A stretch of DNA of 43,187 bases. It comes from JASFBA01 sp036172265. GTDB taxonomy: Bacteria > Chloroflexota > Chloroflexia > DTKN01. The DNA lies in the NCBI GenBank assembly GCA_036172265.1, contig JASFBA010000028.1, positions 1-43,187 of the forward strand, written 5' to 3'. The notes beneath the pieces were generated by a model, which did not search any database, had not been told where the DNA came from, and was given only the letters and a program-made list of their open reading frames with translations. Below, in pieces: positions 27,174 through 34,736 of the stretch. Within the stretch, counting starts at the first letter, position 1. Each line of letters begins with the position of its first letter. The translations under genes were made by a program, and so were the position numbers.

Positions 27174-28112
27174 CTAGGGAGAGTGGGGTGAGGGGACCTG
27201 CTTCACCAGCCGTGCCCAGTTTCGGTCCACTTCCTGCTGGATCAGATCCACCTGCTCCTCGGTCAGATGGCGGAAGCGGCCCTGAAGCATCAGGTACTCC
27301 CGCACCGGCACCTCCGGTTCGGGCCAGACGGTGATGGTGTATTTTTCCCCGTTTTCTACCTCATAAAGCGGGAAAACCTTGCTCTGCACGGCCAGCCGGG
27401 TCAGGCGGATGGTATCGGCGGCTTCGGCCCGCCAGCCGGGCGGACAAGGGCTGAGGATGTGCAGGAACTTGGCCCCGCGGATGGAGCGGGCTTTCTGGAA
27501 CTTGCGGACCATATCCTCCGGGAAACCCACCGTGGCGGTGGCTGCATAGGGGATACGATGGGCAGCCATGATGGCCATGATGTCCTTCTTCGGCTCATCC
27601 TTCGGATGGGCCGTGGGGGTGGTCGTCGTCCAGGCCAGCCAAGGGGTGGCTGAGGAACGCTGGATGCCGGTATTCATATAGGCTTCATTGTCGTAACAGA
27701 CGTAGATAAAGTCCTCATTGCGCTCGACCGCGCCTGAAAGGGCCTGGATGCCGATGTCAAAGGTGCCGCCGTCGCCGGCCCAACCCATCACGGTAATGTC
27801 TTTCTTCCCCTGAACTTGGAGCGCGGCCCGCACGCCCGAACAGAGCGCTCCGGTGGTTTCAAAGGCGGTGTGATAGATCGGCACCTCCAGGGAGGAATAG
27901 GGGAAGGGACCGGCGATGATGGACCAGCAGCAGGCCGGGATAACTACGATGGTCTGCTTCCCTAACGCCTTCAGGGCATAACGCATAGAAAGAGAGGCCC
28001 CGCAGCCCGGGCAGGCTACGTGCCCTTGCAGGAGGAGTTCCTCCTCCGGGAGGACGTAATTCGGCCGGTGCCCCAGGAGGGGCGTGGTGGTGCTGGACCC
28101 TGTTTTGCTCAT
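27174..28112 (-). CDS. porB: 2-oxoacid (pyruvate-type):ferredoxin oxidoreductase beta subunit
   Basis: 312 residues. It binds thiamine diphosphate through GDGGTFDIG, followed by the magnesium-binding NEAYMNTGIQRS. Cluster cysteines include C34 and C37 (ACPGCGAS), one in PACCWS and one in LSPCPPGW, the pattern of pyruvate ferredoxin oxidoreductase beta chains. It overlaps the alpha gene by 4 bases. With alpha and gamma it oxidatively decarboxylates a 2-oxoacid to acyl-CoA with ferredoxin reduction. NTGIQRSSATP favours pyruvate over 2-oxoglutarate, but branched-chain 2-oxoacids remain possible given the adjacent Ptb/Buk genes. Confidence 0.93.
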   Translation of the reverse strand: MSKTGSSTTTPLLGHRPNYVLPEEELLLQGHVACPGCGASLSMRYALKALGKQTIVVIPACCWSIIAGPFPYSSLEVPIYHTAFETTGALCSGVRAALQVQGKKDITVMGWAGDGGTFDIGIQALSGAVERNEDFIYVCYDNEAYMNTGIQRSSATPWLAWTTTTPTAHPKDEPKKDIMAIMAAHRIPYAATATVGFPEDMVRKFQKARSIRGAKFLHILSPCPPGWRAEAADTIRLTRLAVQSKVFPLYEVENGEKYTITVWPEPEVPVREYLMLQGRFRHLTEEQVDLIQQEVDRNWARLVKQVPSPHSP

Positions 28113-29263
28113 CGCTTCACCCCTATCCAGATGATCGCCTCATCGGGAAACTCGTGCTCCAGTGTGTAGCGGACTATTTCACGAATCGTCGCCGGGGTCA
28201 CGTCGCGGCCGCCCAACCCCAGGACAAAGTCAAAGAGCGGCGGCCGTAGCGGCGTATGGTAGAGAGCCGCCTTGATTTCCTCCCCGAAGACGCCGCATTG
28301 CCCAAAGGTCAGGTTGCGGTCCAGGACGGCTACCTTCTTCACCCCGGTGAGCGCCCGGACGATGTCCGGAAGGGGGAAAGGACGGAAGAGGCGTACCTTG
28401 ACCAGCCCGATGGGAAGGCCTTCGGCCCGTAACTCATCCACGACCTCGCGGGCGGTGCTGGTGATGGTGCTGGAGGTGACCAGGGCTATCTCGGCCCCCT
28501 CCATCCGGTACGATTCCACCAATCCCCACCTTCGGCCGAACATCCGGCCGTATTCCTCGTCGGCCTGCCGGGCCACCTCCAGGGCCTCGTTCATGGCCTG
28601 CTGAATCTTGTAGCGCAACTCGAACCATTCGCCGGGGGTGACCAGGGCACCAAAGGCATGGGGGTCATCCACATCCAGTTTCCACTGCGGGCGGAAGGGT
28701 GGGAGGTAGCGGTCCACGAGTTCCTGGTCGGGGATGTCCACCGCTTCCGAGGTGTGGGAAAGGACAAAGGCATCGAGGACGACCATGGCCGGCAGGTAGA
28801 CCGTCTCGGCCACTTTGAAGGCCTGGATGACGGTATCCAGGACTTCCTGGTTGCTCTCGCAGTAATACTGGATCCAGCCGGTGTCGCGCTGGGCGAGGGT
28901 ATCGCTCTGCTCGGTCCAGACGGACCAGCCGGGGGCGATGCCCCGGTTGACCGCGCCCATCACGATGGGGTGGCGCCCGCCGGCCGCCCAGTGGAGCATC
29001 TCGTGCATAAGGAGCAGGCCCTGGCCCGAGGTAGCGGTAAAGGCGCGGGCTCCGGCGGCCGAGGCTCCGATGCAGGCGGCCATGGCCGAATGCTCCGATT
29101 CGACCTTGATGAAGACGGCATCCAGTTCGCCGTCGGCGCAGAAGGAGGCCAGTTTCTCGATGATGGAGGTCTGCGGCGTGATCGGATAGGCGGCGATGAC
29201 CTGGGCGCGGGCCAGTTTGGCCCCGTAGGAAACGGCATAGTTTCCGGTGATCACTTTCTCCAT
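28109..29263 (-). CDS. porA: 2-oxoacid:ferredoxin oxidoreductase alpha subunit
   Basis: 384 residues. The start EKVITGNYAVSYGAKLARAQ with AAYPITPQTSI and ESEHSAMAACIGASAAGAR is the conserved PorA N-terminus (pyrimidine-binding and CoA-linked region). The C-terminal domain includes LVTSSTITSTAREVVDEL and LDRNLTFGQCGVFGEEI. ATG 29263 is preceded by AGGAGGAACTGCT. It overlaps the upstream GltD-ferredoxin fusion by 13 bases and porB by 4, indicating tight coupling. Confidence 0.93.
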   Translation of the reverse strand: MEKVITGNYAVSYGAKLARAQVIAAYPITPQTSIIEKLASFCADGELDAVFIKVESEHSAMAACIGASAAGARAFTATSGQGLLLMHEMLHWAAGGRHPIVMGAVNRGIAPGWSVWTEQSDTLAQRDTGWIQYYCESNQEVLDTVIQAFKVAETVYLPAMVVLDAFVLSHTSEAVDIPDQELVDRYLPPFRPQWKLDVDDPHAFGALVTPGEWFELRYKIQQAMNEALEVARQADEEYGRMFGRRWGLVESYRMEGAEIALVTSSTITSTAREVVDELRAEGLPIGLVKVRLFRPFPLPDIVRALTGVKKVAVLDRNLTFGQCGVFGEEIKAALYHTPLRPPLFDFVLGLGGRDVTPATIREIVRYTLEHEFPDEAIIWIGVKR

Positions 29264-31005
29264 AGCAGTTCCTCCTCCATCGTGATGGCGCGCCGGGGAC
29301 ACTCGCTGGCGCAGATGCCGCAACCCTTGCAGTAGTCGTAATCTACCTCGAAGTAGGGGTAAACGGGGTAGGCTTTCGTCCAATCGCCCCGGCGGCGGAT
29401 GCTCACGTCCGGGCAAAAGATAAGACAGTTATCGCAGCGGTTGCAGGTGCCGCAGGAGAAACAGCGTTGCCCCTCGGCGACGACCGTCTCCCGGTCCAGG
29501 CCGGGGTTCACCTCGCCAAAGTCGTCCAGCCGTTCCTGGGGAGGACGGGGGCGGTCGGCCGGCCGGGGAATGGGGTACAGGTAGGCCAGGTTCAGTTCCT
29601 CAAAGGCCACGACCTCGGGCGAGGTCGGGCGCGGGGCCACGCGCATATTGCGGCTCAAGGCGGGGAATTCGGGAAATTCGCCCCGCAGGGCCAGGTCTAT
29701 GGCGATGGCGGCGCGTTTGCCCGAGCCGATGGCGGCGGTGACGGTGCCGAAGCCGGTGGCGAGGTCGCCGCCGGCATAGACGCCGGGGCGGGTGGTGGCC
29801 CCGGTGGGGGCGATGACGACGGCTCCCCGTTCCCGGCGGATGTCTTCGGGCAAGACGCTCCAGTCGGCCTCCTGCCCCAGGGCCGGGATGACGGTATCCA
29901 CCTCTAAGACGAACTCGGAGCCGGGGATCGGCTCCGGCCGGCGCCGGCCCGAGGCGTCCGGTTCGCCCAGGCGCATGCGGATGCAGCGCAGGCCGCAGAC
30001 ATGCCCGTCCTGCGCAAGCACTTCCACCGGCGTGGCCAGGAAGTGGAAGTGGACCCCTTCCTCTTCGGCTTCCTGCACCTCCTCGGCGATGGCTGGCATC
30101 TCGGCGCGGGAGCGGCGGTAGAGGACGGTGACCTCGGAGCCAAGCCGGCGGGCAGCGCGGGCGGCGTCCATCGCCGTGTTGCCGCCGCCCACCACGGCCA
30201 CGCGCCGGCCGATCTCCACCCGTTGGCCCAGGTTGAGGCTGCGGAGGAAGGAAAGGCCGTGCAGCACGCCCTGGGCTTTTTCCCCGGGAATGTCCAGCCT
30301 TCGGCTCAGGGGCTGCCCCAGGGCCAGGAAGACGGCGGCATAGGAAGAGAGGTCGTCCCAGGAGAGGTTTCTCCCCAAACGCATCCCGGTACGAATCTCC
30401 ACTCCCAAGGCCTCAATGGCGGCGATCTCCCGGTCCAGCACCTCACGGGGCAGGCGGTAGGCCGGGATGCCGGTGCGGAGCAGCCCGCCGGGGAGGGACT
30501 CGGCCTCGAAGATGATGACGGGGTAGCCCTTCCGGGCCAGGTGGTAGGCGCAGGAGAGGCCGGCCGGCCCGCTCCCGACAACGGCGATGCGCTCCTCCCG
30601 GGTGGGCTTCTGGGTCGGAGGCACGAGGCCCTGCTCCGCCGCCCAGTCGGAGAGAAAGCGCTCGACGTGGTGGATGGCGATGGCGCCCCCCAGTCGCTCA
30701 CGGTTGCACTGCGTCTCACAGGGATGGGGGCAGACCCGCCCGCAGACGCCCGGCAGCGGATTTTCCCGCCGCAGCACCTCCCAGGCCTCGGCGAAGCGTC
30801 CGTCAGCCACCAGACCCAGGTAGGCCACGATGTCCTCTCCGGCCGGGCAGGCCTCGTTGCAGGGTGGGGTGCGCTCCCGGTAGACGGGTCGGATATAGCG
30901 CCAGGAACCGGTCTTGTTGTAGAGGGTAGTGGCGACGGAAGCCGGCATCGGAGGCATCTCCGCCTCCGAACGGAAGACGATTACTTTCGGTTCGTGTTTA
31001 GGCAT
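29251..31005 (-). CDS. GltD-like NAD(P)/FAD oxidoreductase fused to a 2[4Fe-4S] ferredoxin domain (electron-transfer subunit of the Por complex)
   Basis: 584 residues. The N-terminal cysteine-rich region (CNEACPAG, CGRVCPHPCETQCNR, about 48-110) is the Fer4_20 domain of glutamate synthase small subunits. FAD is bound at AVVGSGPAGLSCAYHLA (about 140) and NAD(P) at VAVVGGGNTAMDAARAA (about 270), then VYAGGDLATG. The C-terminus carries two clusters: CFSCGTCNRCDNCLIFCP and CKGCGICASECP. Por complexes usually have a separate small ferredoxin-like delta subunit; here it is the tail of an NAD(P)-linked flavoprotein, which could pass electrons between ferredoxin level and NAD(P)H. It sits directly upstream of porA with a 13-base overlap. 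Confidence 0.88.
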   Translation of the reverse strand: MPKHEPKVIVFRSEAEMPPMPASVATTLYNKTGSWRYIRPVYRERTPPCNEACPAGEDIVAYLGLVADGRFAEAWEVLRRENPLPGVCGRVCPHPCETQCNRERLGGAIAIHHVERFLSDWAAEQGLVPPTQKPTREERIAVVGSGPAGLSCAYHLARKGYPVIIFEAESLPGGLLRTGIPAYRLPREVLDREIAAIEALGVEIRTGMRLGRNLSWDDLSSYAAVFLALGQPLSRRLDIPGEKAQGVLHGLSFLRSLNLGQRVEIGRRVAVVGGGNTAMDAARAARRLGSEVTVLYRRSRAEMPAIAEEVQEAEEEGVHFHFLATPVEVLAQDGHVCGLRCIRMRLGEPDASGRRRPEPIPGSEFVLEVDTVIPALGQEADWSVLPEDIRRERGAVVIAPTGATTRPGVYAGGDLATGFGTVTAAIGSGKRAAIAIDLALRGEFPEFPALSRNMRVAPRPTSPEVVAFEELNLAYLYPIPRPADRPRPPQERLDDFGEVNPGLDRETVVAEGQRCFSCGTCNRCDNCLIFCPDVSIRRRGDWTKAYPVYPYFEVDYDYCKGCGICASECPRRAITMEEELLWRK

Positions 31006-31017
31006 GAGAAACCCCTC

Positions 31018-31245
31018 CTAATTTCTCCTGCTGACAACCACATCGGCCTTGAGGGCTTCGGCGGCAAAAGCCAGGGCTGCCCGAACGGCTTCCTGGGTCA
31101 GCCGGGAGTGGGCCCCTAGGAGTTGCTCGACCGCTTCCCCGGCGGCCAGTTCTTCCAAGATCAACTCCGCCGCAATTCGGGTCCCGGCGATCGCTGGCCT
31201 GCCCATCATCACTTTGGGATCAGAGACGATCCAGGGATAAGCCAT
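31018..31245 (-). CDS. DUF433 (antitoxin-like) small protein
   Basis: 75 residues, matching the DUF433 family pattern: I-V-S-D-P-x-V-M-M-G-R-P-A-I-A-G-T-R-I, then LILEELAAGEAVEQLLGAHSRLTQEAVRAALAFAAE. These wHTH-like proteins are commonly the antitoxin partner of a DUF5615 PIN-like toxin encoded immediately downstream. Here the next gene, 12 bases on, is the oxidoreductase fusion instead, so the toxin is missing. It lies inside the Por operon with compatible strand and spacing. Confidence 0.8.
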   Translation of the reverse strand: MAYPWIVSDPKVMMGRPAIAGTRIAAELILEELAAGEAVEQLLGAHSRLTQEAVRAALAFAAEALKADVVVSRRN

Positions 31246-31293
31246 CCTGGACCTCTACCGAACACAGACCGACTCTATGCCCAAATTCCCGGA

Positions 31294-31671
31294 TTACAGC
31301 CTCTCTTCGCACCGTTTCAGCCATAGCACCTCATAGTCTTCCGGGGGCACAACCCGGTCTTTCAGATCCGCGATTTGGCGAATTCCCTCCTCCTTGCACC
31401 ATCCTACGCAGATTTCATAGGCCTCCCAGTCCAGTTCATCCTCTTCCCAAAATACCGGGACCTCCGAAAACCCGCACAGATACGCAGCCAAAGCCCTGGT
31501 GTGCCCATCCACAAAGATCACCTGGTTTCCCAATTTCTTCACCGGGATGGGCTCAAGCGACCCCGGTCTCCGGGGATCCAGGTCTCTCATCACCCGGGAG
31601 AGTTTCTCGGAACTGATGAAGAGTTGGCTGGGCTGTATTTCGTCCAGTTTCATCCAGAATATCCGGGTCAT
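31294..31671 (-). CDS. Stand-alone ParB/sulfiredoxin-like domain protein
   Basis: 125 residues. ParB-fold elements are MKLDEIQPSQLFISSEKL, PIPVKKLGNQVIFVDGHTRALAAYLCG (the GHTR motif equivalent to ParB box II), and VPVFWEEDE. No HTH DNA-binding domain follows, so it is not a chromosome-partitioning ParB. Similar single-domain proteins are found next to acetyltransferases or in mobile gene pairs. It begins 5 bases after the porG stop and is embedded in the operon. Activity unknown. Confidence 0.65.
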   Translation of the reverse strand: MTRIFWMKLDEIQPSQLFISSEKLSRVMRDLDPRRPGSLEPIPVKKLGNQVIFVDGHTRALAAYLCGFSEVPVFWEEDELDWEAYEICVGWCKEEGIRQIADLKDRVVPPEDYEVLWLKRCEERL

Positions 31672-31676
31672 CCTTT

Positions 31677-32228
31677 TCAGGTGGAACGAAGCGCCCCATA
31701 CGCCTCGCGCACGGCGGCGACGTTCTCGTCCGGGCGGACCGGCACGGCTTCGTACACGGCGGCGCAGAGCGCCTCCAGCCCGACGACGCCGGTCAGCCGG
31801 GCAAAGGCCCCCAGGATGGAAGTGTTGACGATGGGGGCGTTGCGCGGCCCCAGGCGGTACTTGAAGGCGATGTGGTTGGCGTCCACCGTGCCCACACGAA
31901 AGCGGCCGTGCAGGCCGAACGATTCCGGCGGATCGGCGCTGTTGAGGAGAATCGTACCACCTTCCTTCAGGCCGGCGGTGACGTCCATCACCTCCAGGAG
32001 GGTCGGGTCGAGGATAACGACGTGATCCGGCTCATAGATCTGGCAGCGCAGCCGGATCGGCCGGTCGTCGATCCGGGTAAAAGCCAACACCGGCGCTCCC
32101 CGGCGCTCCACGCCGAAGGAGGGGAAAGCCTGCACCCGTTTGCCCTCGCGGAAGGCGGCGTCGGCCAGCACCTCGGAGGCGATCACCACGCCCTGCCCTC
32201 CGCGTCCGTGAAATCGCACCTCAATCAT
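31677..32228 (-). CDS. porG: 2-oxoacid:ferredoxin oxidoreductase gamma subunit
   Basis: 183 residues, the gamma/CoA-binding-domain subunit: EVRFHGRGGQGVVIASEVLA, VQAFPSFGVERRGAPVLAF, NTSILGAFARLTG. ATG 32228 follows GGAGGACGGCTG; an upstream in-frame TTG at 32249 is less likely. It is 29 bases downstream of ptb. Two small genes separate it from the other Por subunits, which is unusual for this operon. Confidence 0.92.
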   Translation of the reverse strand: MIEVRFHGRGGQGVVIASEVLADAAFREGKRVQAFPSFGVERRGAPVLAFTRIDDRPIRLRCQIYEPDHVVILDPTLLEVMDVTAGLKEGGTILLNSADPPESFGLHGRFRVGTVDANHIAFKYRLGPRNAPIVNTSILGAFARLTGVVGLEALCAAVYEAVPVRPDENVAAVREAYGALRST

Positions 32229-32257
32229 CAGCCGTCCTCCGATACGCAATGTGCAAC

Positions 32258-33160
32258 CTACGCCGACATCAGCACTCCCAGCACGATGGACATCATCTTG
32301 GCCTCGTGGGTATCGGCGCGGGAGGGGAGGATGAGCGGCATCCGTGCGCCGACCACCACGCCGGCCATATCGCTGTGGGCGAAGTAGATGATGGCCTTGG
32401 CCAGGGCGTTGCCGGCCTCTAGATCGGGGGCGATGAGGATATCGGCCCGGCCGGCCACCTCCCCCCGGATGCCTTTGATGCGGGCCGCCTCCAGGGAGAT
32501 GGCGTTATCCAGAGCCAGCGGCCCGTCCACGATCCCGCCGTAGATCTGCCCCCGGTCGGCCATCTTGGAGAGGTTGGCCGCATCCATCGTCGAGGGAATC
32601 TTGGGGTTGACCATCTCGGCGGCGGCCAGCACGGCCACCCGGGGCGTCTCGACACCCAAACGATGGGCCACATCAATGGCGTTCTGGACGATGTGGACCT
32701 TTTCCTCCAGGGTCGGGGCCACGATGACGCCGGCATCGCTCAAAAGGATCAGCCGGTCGAAGCCCGGGATATCGAAAACCGCTACGTGGGTAAGGAGTTT
32801 CCCCGTGCGCAGGCCCACCGATGGATCCAAAGCCGCCTTCAGGAAATCGGCGGTGAAGATCTTCCCTTTCATCGCACAGTGGACTTCGCCCCGGGCGAGC
32901 ATCTCCATCGCCCGGCGGGCAGCGGCCCGGCGATCGTTCTCCTCCACGATCTTCATGTTGCTGATGTCCACCTGGTGGGCCTCCGCCTCAGCCTCGATGG
33001 CGGCGCGGTCGCCGATGAGGACAAAGTGGGCGATGCCGCGTTCCTCCGCATCCCGGGCGGCCAGGAGCGCCTCGTGATCCTGGGCATCGGCGATGGCCAC
33101 CCCCCGTGGCCCGACCTTTTTAGCCTCTTCACGCAGTTGGGCAAAGTTGCGAATGACCAT
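32258..33160 (-). CDS. ptb: Phosphate butyryltransferase / phosphotransacetylase-family enzyme
   Basis: 300 residues of the PTA_PTB family: AMKGKIFTADFLKAAL, LLTHVAVFDIPGFDRLILLSDAG, ADILIAPDLEAGNALAK, and GVVVGARMPLILPSRAD near the C-terminus, all typical of Ptb. It converts an acyl-CoA (butyryl- or branched-chain) plus phosphate to acyl phosphate and CoA, which the adjacent kinase uses to make ATP. ATG 33160 has GGAGGTATTC upstream. It lies between butyrate kinase (219-bp gap) and porG (29-bp gap) on the same strand. Confidence 0.9.
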   Translation of the reverse strand: MVIRNFAQLREEAKKVGPRGVAIADAQDHEALLAARDAEERGIAHFVLIGDRAAIEAEAEAHQVDISNMKIVEENDRRAAARRAMEMLARGEVHCAMKGKIFTADFLKAALDPSVGLRTGKLLTHVAVFDIPGFDRLILLSDAGVIVAPTLEEKVHIVQNAIDVAHRLGVETPRVAVLAAAEMVNPKIPSTMDAANLSKMADRGQIYGGIVDGPLALDNAISLEAARIKGIRGEVAGRADILIAPDLEAGNALAKAIIYFAHSDMAGVVVGARMPLILPSRADTHEAKMMSIVLGVLMSA

Positions 33161-33379
33161 GAATACCTCCGTCTATTCCTGTCCCAACTTCAGGAAATCC
33201 CCCAGGGCCCTTGAACCGCCATCCAGACTTCTGGCAAAGAGATGACCATCCCTCCAATTTATCCCACTCCAGGAAGGAGTGTCGGTAAAAATGTCCAAAG
33301 CCCAGGTAGCCGGCCGGCCTTTGGGCCAGTTCTACCGGAATAACGGCTTGTCGGCCGTAGGTTCCTCCTCTGCCATCGG
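33161..33379. other. Gap between buk and ptb with an interrupted small frame
   Basis: 219 bases. On the minus strand a frame opens with ATG at 33376, three bases after the buk stop, and runs to 33173, just 12 bases before ptb, but contains one in-frame TAG at 33334-33332 after 14 codons. The fit to the gap suggests a dead or recoded small gene; another frame is also open there, so the evidence is weak. Confidence 0.3.
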
Positions 33380-34522
33380 CTACTCCTCCGGGCCGGAACG
33401 GGACGAAGCGCCACCGAGCGTCCGGTCGCCGGCCCGGCGTGGCACATACGTCTTCGCCTCTTCCTCTCCCCGAAGCACCCGCAGTGCCCCCTGGGCCAGG
33501 GCCAGCATTTCGTCCTCGCCCGGGTAGACCCGCACGGGGGCGATGAAGGAGACGCGCTCCCGAATCCACTCCACGAGGTCTTTCCAGTGAGCCACCCCGC
33601 CGGTGAGGACGATCACGTCCACATCCCCCTTGAGCACAGTGGCCATCGCCCCGATCTCCTTGGCGATCTGGTAGGCCATAGCCTGGGAGACCAGGAGGGC
33701 ATGGGCGTCGCCGGCGGCGATGCGCTTTTCCACCTCGATCGTCGAGTTCGTCCCCAGGTGGGAGACCAGCCCACCGCGGCCGATCAGGTGTTTCTTCAGT
33801 TCCTCCTTGGTGAACCGGCCCGAGTAGCACAGTTCCAGGAGGTCGGTCAACGGAAGCGTTCCGCAGCGCTCTGGGGAGAAGGGGCCGGCATCCAGGGCGT
33901 TGTTCACATCCACCATCCGCCCGCGGCGATGGGCAGTTACCGAGATGCCTCCGCCCAGATGGGCGATAACCATGTTCATCTCCGGATACGGCCGGCCCAT
34001 GTCGGCGGCGGCGCGGCGGGCCACCGCCTTGATGTTGAGGGCGTGGGAGAGGCTCTTGCGCTCGATCTCGGCCAAGCCGGAGATGCGGGCCAGGTCGTCG
34101 AACTCGTCCACCGAGACGGGGTCTACCGTAAAGGCGGGGATGCCGGCACCTTCGGCGATCTCCTGGGCGATGAGCACGCCCAGGTTAGAGGCATGCTCGC
34201 GGGGGCCTGGCCGGCGCATCTCCTCCAGCATGGCCTCGTTCACCCGGTAGGTGCCGCTCTCCAGCGGGCCGAAGAGGCCGCCCCGCCCCACCACGGCGTC
34301 CAGGCTGGAAAGGGCGATGTCGTTCTCTTCCATCCAGCGCAGGATGCTATCCCGTCGTAAGGCGTACTGGTCGGCGATGTGGGGGAAAGCGGCCAGTTCG
34401 GCGGCCTCATAGCGCAGCGTTTCTTGGAGAAGTAAGGTTTCATCCGCGAAGAGGGCCACCTTGGTGGAGGTGGAGCCCGGATTGATGACCAGAATTCGAT
34501 AGGTCCGTCCGGCAGGCATCAT
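33380..34522 (-). CDS. buk: Butyrate kinase
   Basis: 380-residue ASKHA-fold acyl kinase. The phosphate-1 motif is ILVINPGSTSTKVALFAD; AIAHLGGGISV (here VIAHLGGGISVTAHRRGRMVDVNN) and ESG/ALDAGPFSPERCGTLP are butyrate-kinase hallmarks, with VIVLTGGVAHWKDL near the C-terminus. It converts acyl phosphate and ADP to the free acid and ATP. The final 30 residues or so (VPRRAGDRTLGGASSRSGPEE) exceed the family core. ATG 34522 has GGAGCAC upstream. First gene of the fermentative operon, with its own promoter divergent from the ABC ATPase. Confidence 0.93.
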   Translation of the reverse strand: MMPAGRTYRILVINPGSTSTKVALFADETLLLQETLRYEAAELAAFPHIADQYALRRDSILRWMEENDIALSSLDAVVGRGGLFGPLESGTYRVNEAMLEEMRRPGPREHASNLGVLIAQEIAEGAGIPAFTVDPVSVDEFDDLARISGLAEIERKSLSHALNIKAVARRAAADMGRPYPEMNMVIAHLGGGISVTAHRRGRMVDVNNALDAGPFSPERCGTLPLTDLLELCYSGRFTKEELKKHLIGRGGLVSHLGTNSTIEVEKRIAAGDAHALLVSQAMAYQIAKEIGAMATVLKGDVDVIVLTGGVAHWKDLVEWIRERVSFIAPVRVYPGEDEMLALAQGALRVLRGEEEAKTYVPRRAGDRTLGGASSRSGPEE

Positions 34523-34557
34523 GTGCTCCTGCTTTCACCATTGAGCAAACCGGCCAA

Positions 34558-34586
34558 AGTTTACCATACTCCTGGGGAAAACGCAA
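34558..34586 (-). promoter_or_regulatory. Promoter of the buk-ptb-por operon
   Basis: On the minus strand, TTGCGT (34586-34581), 17 bp, TAAACT (34563-34558), 35 bases upstream of ATG 34522. Its -35 box is 7 bp from the -35 box of the opposing promoter. Confidence 0.65.
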
Positions 34587-34593
34587 ACGCGCT

Positions 34594-34622
34594 TTGACGG
34601 ACAACTTCCCCAATGCTATACT
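34594..34622 (+). promoter_or_regulatory. Promoter of the ABC ATPase gene
   Basis: TTGACG (34594-34599), 17 bp, TATACT (34617-34622), giving a leader of about 108 bases. Confidence 0.72.
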
Positions 34623-34671
34623 TCCTGCGGGCCGTTCGGCGCGGCCGGGTTCCTAACCTCATAATCACCAA

Positions 34672-34700
34672 AGCATAAGCGCCAAGGTCGGAGTTATGCT
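34672..34700 (+). promoter_or_regulatory. Inverted repeat in the ABC ATPase leader
   Basis: AGCATAA (34672-34678) and TTATGCT (34694-34700), a 7-bp stem with a 15-base loop between promoter and start codon. It could be an operator or an RNA hairpin. Confidence 0.4.
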
Positions 34701-34736
34701 CTTAATCGTCCGGCCGACCCGGAAGGAGGGCAGGCG

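Noticed and set aside
30001..31119. 372-codon plus-strand frame
   Set aside because: Antisense of the GltD-ferredoxin fusion gene, with low-complexity Gly/Ala/His sequence.
31294..31671. Chromosome-partitioning ParB
   Set aside because: Only the ParB-like fold is present; there is no HTH or dimerisation domain and no parA nearby.
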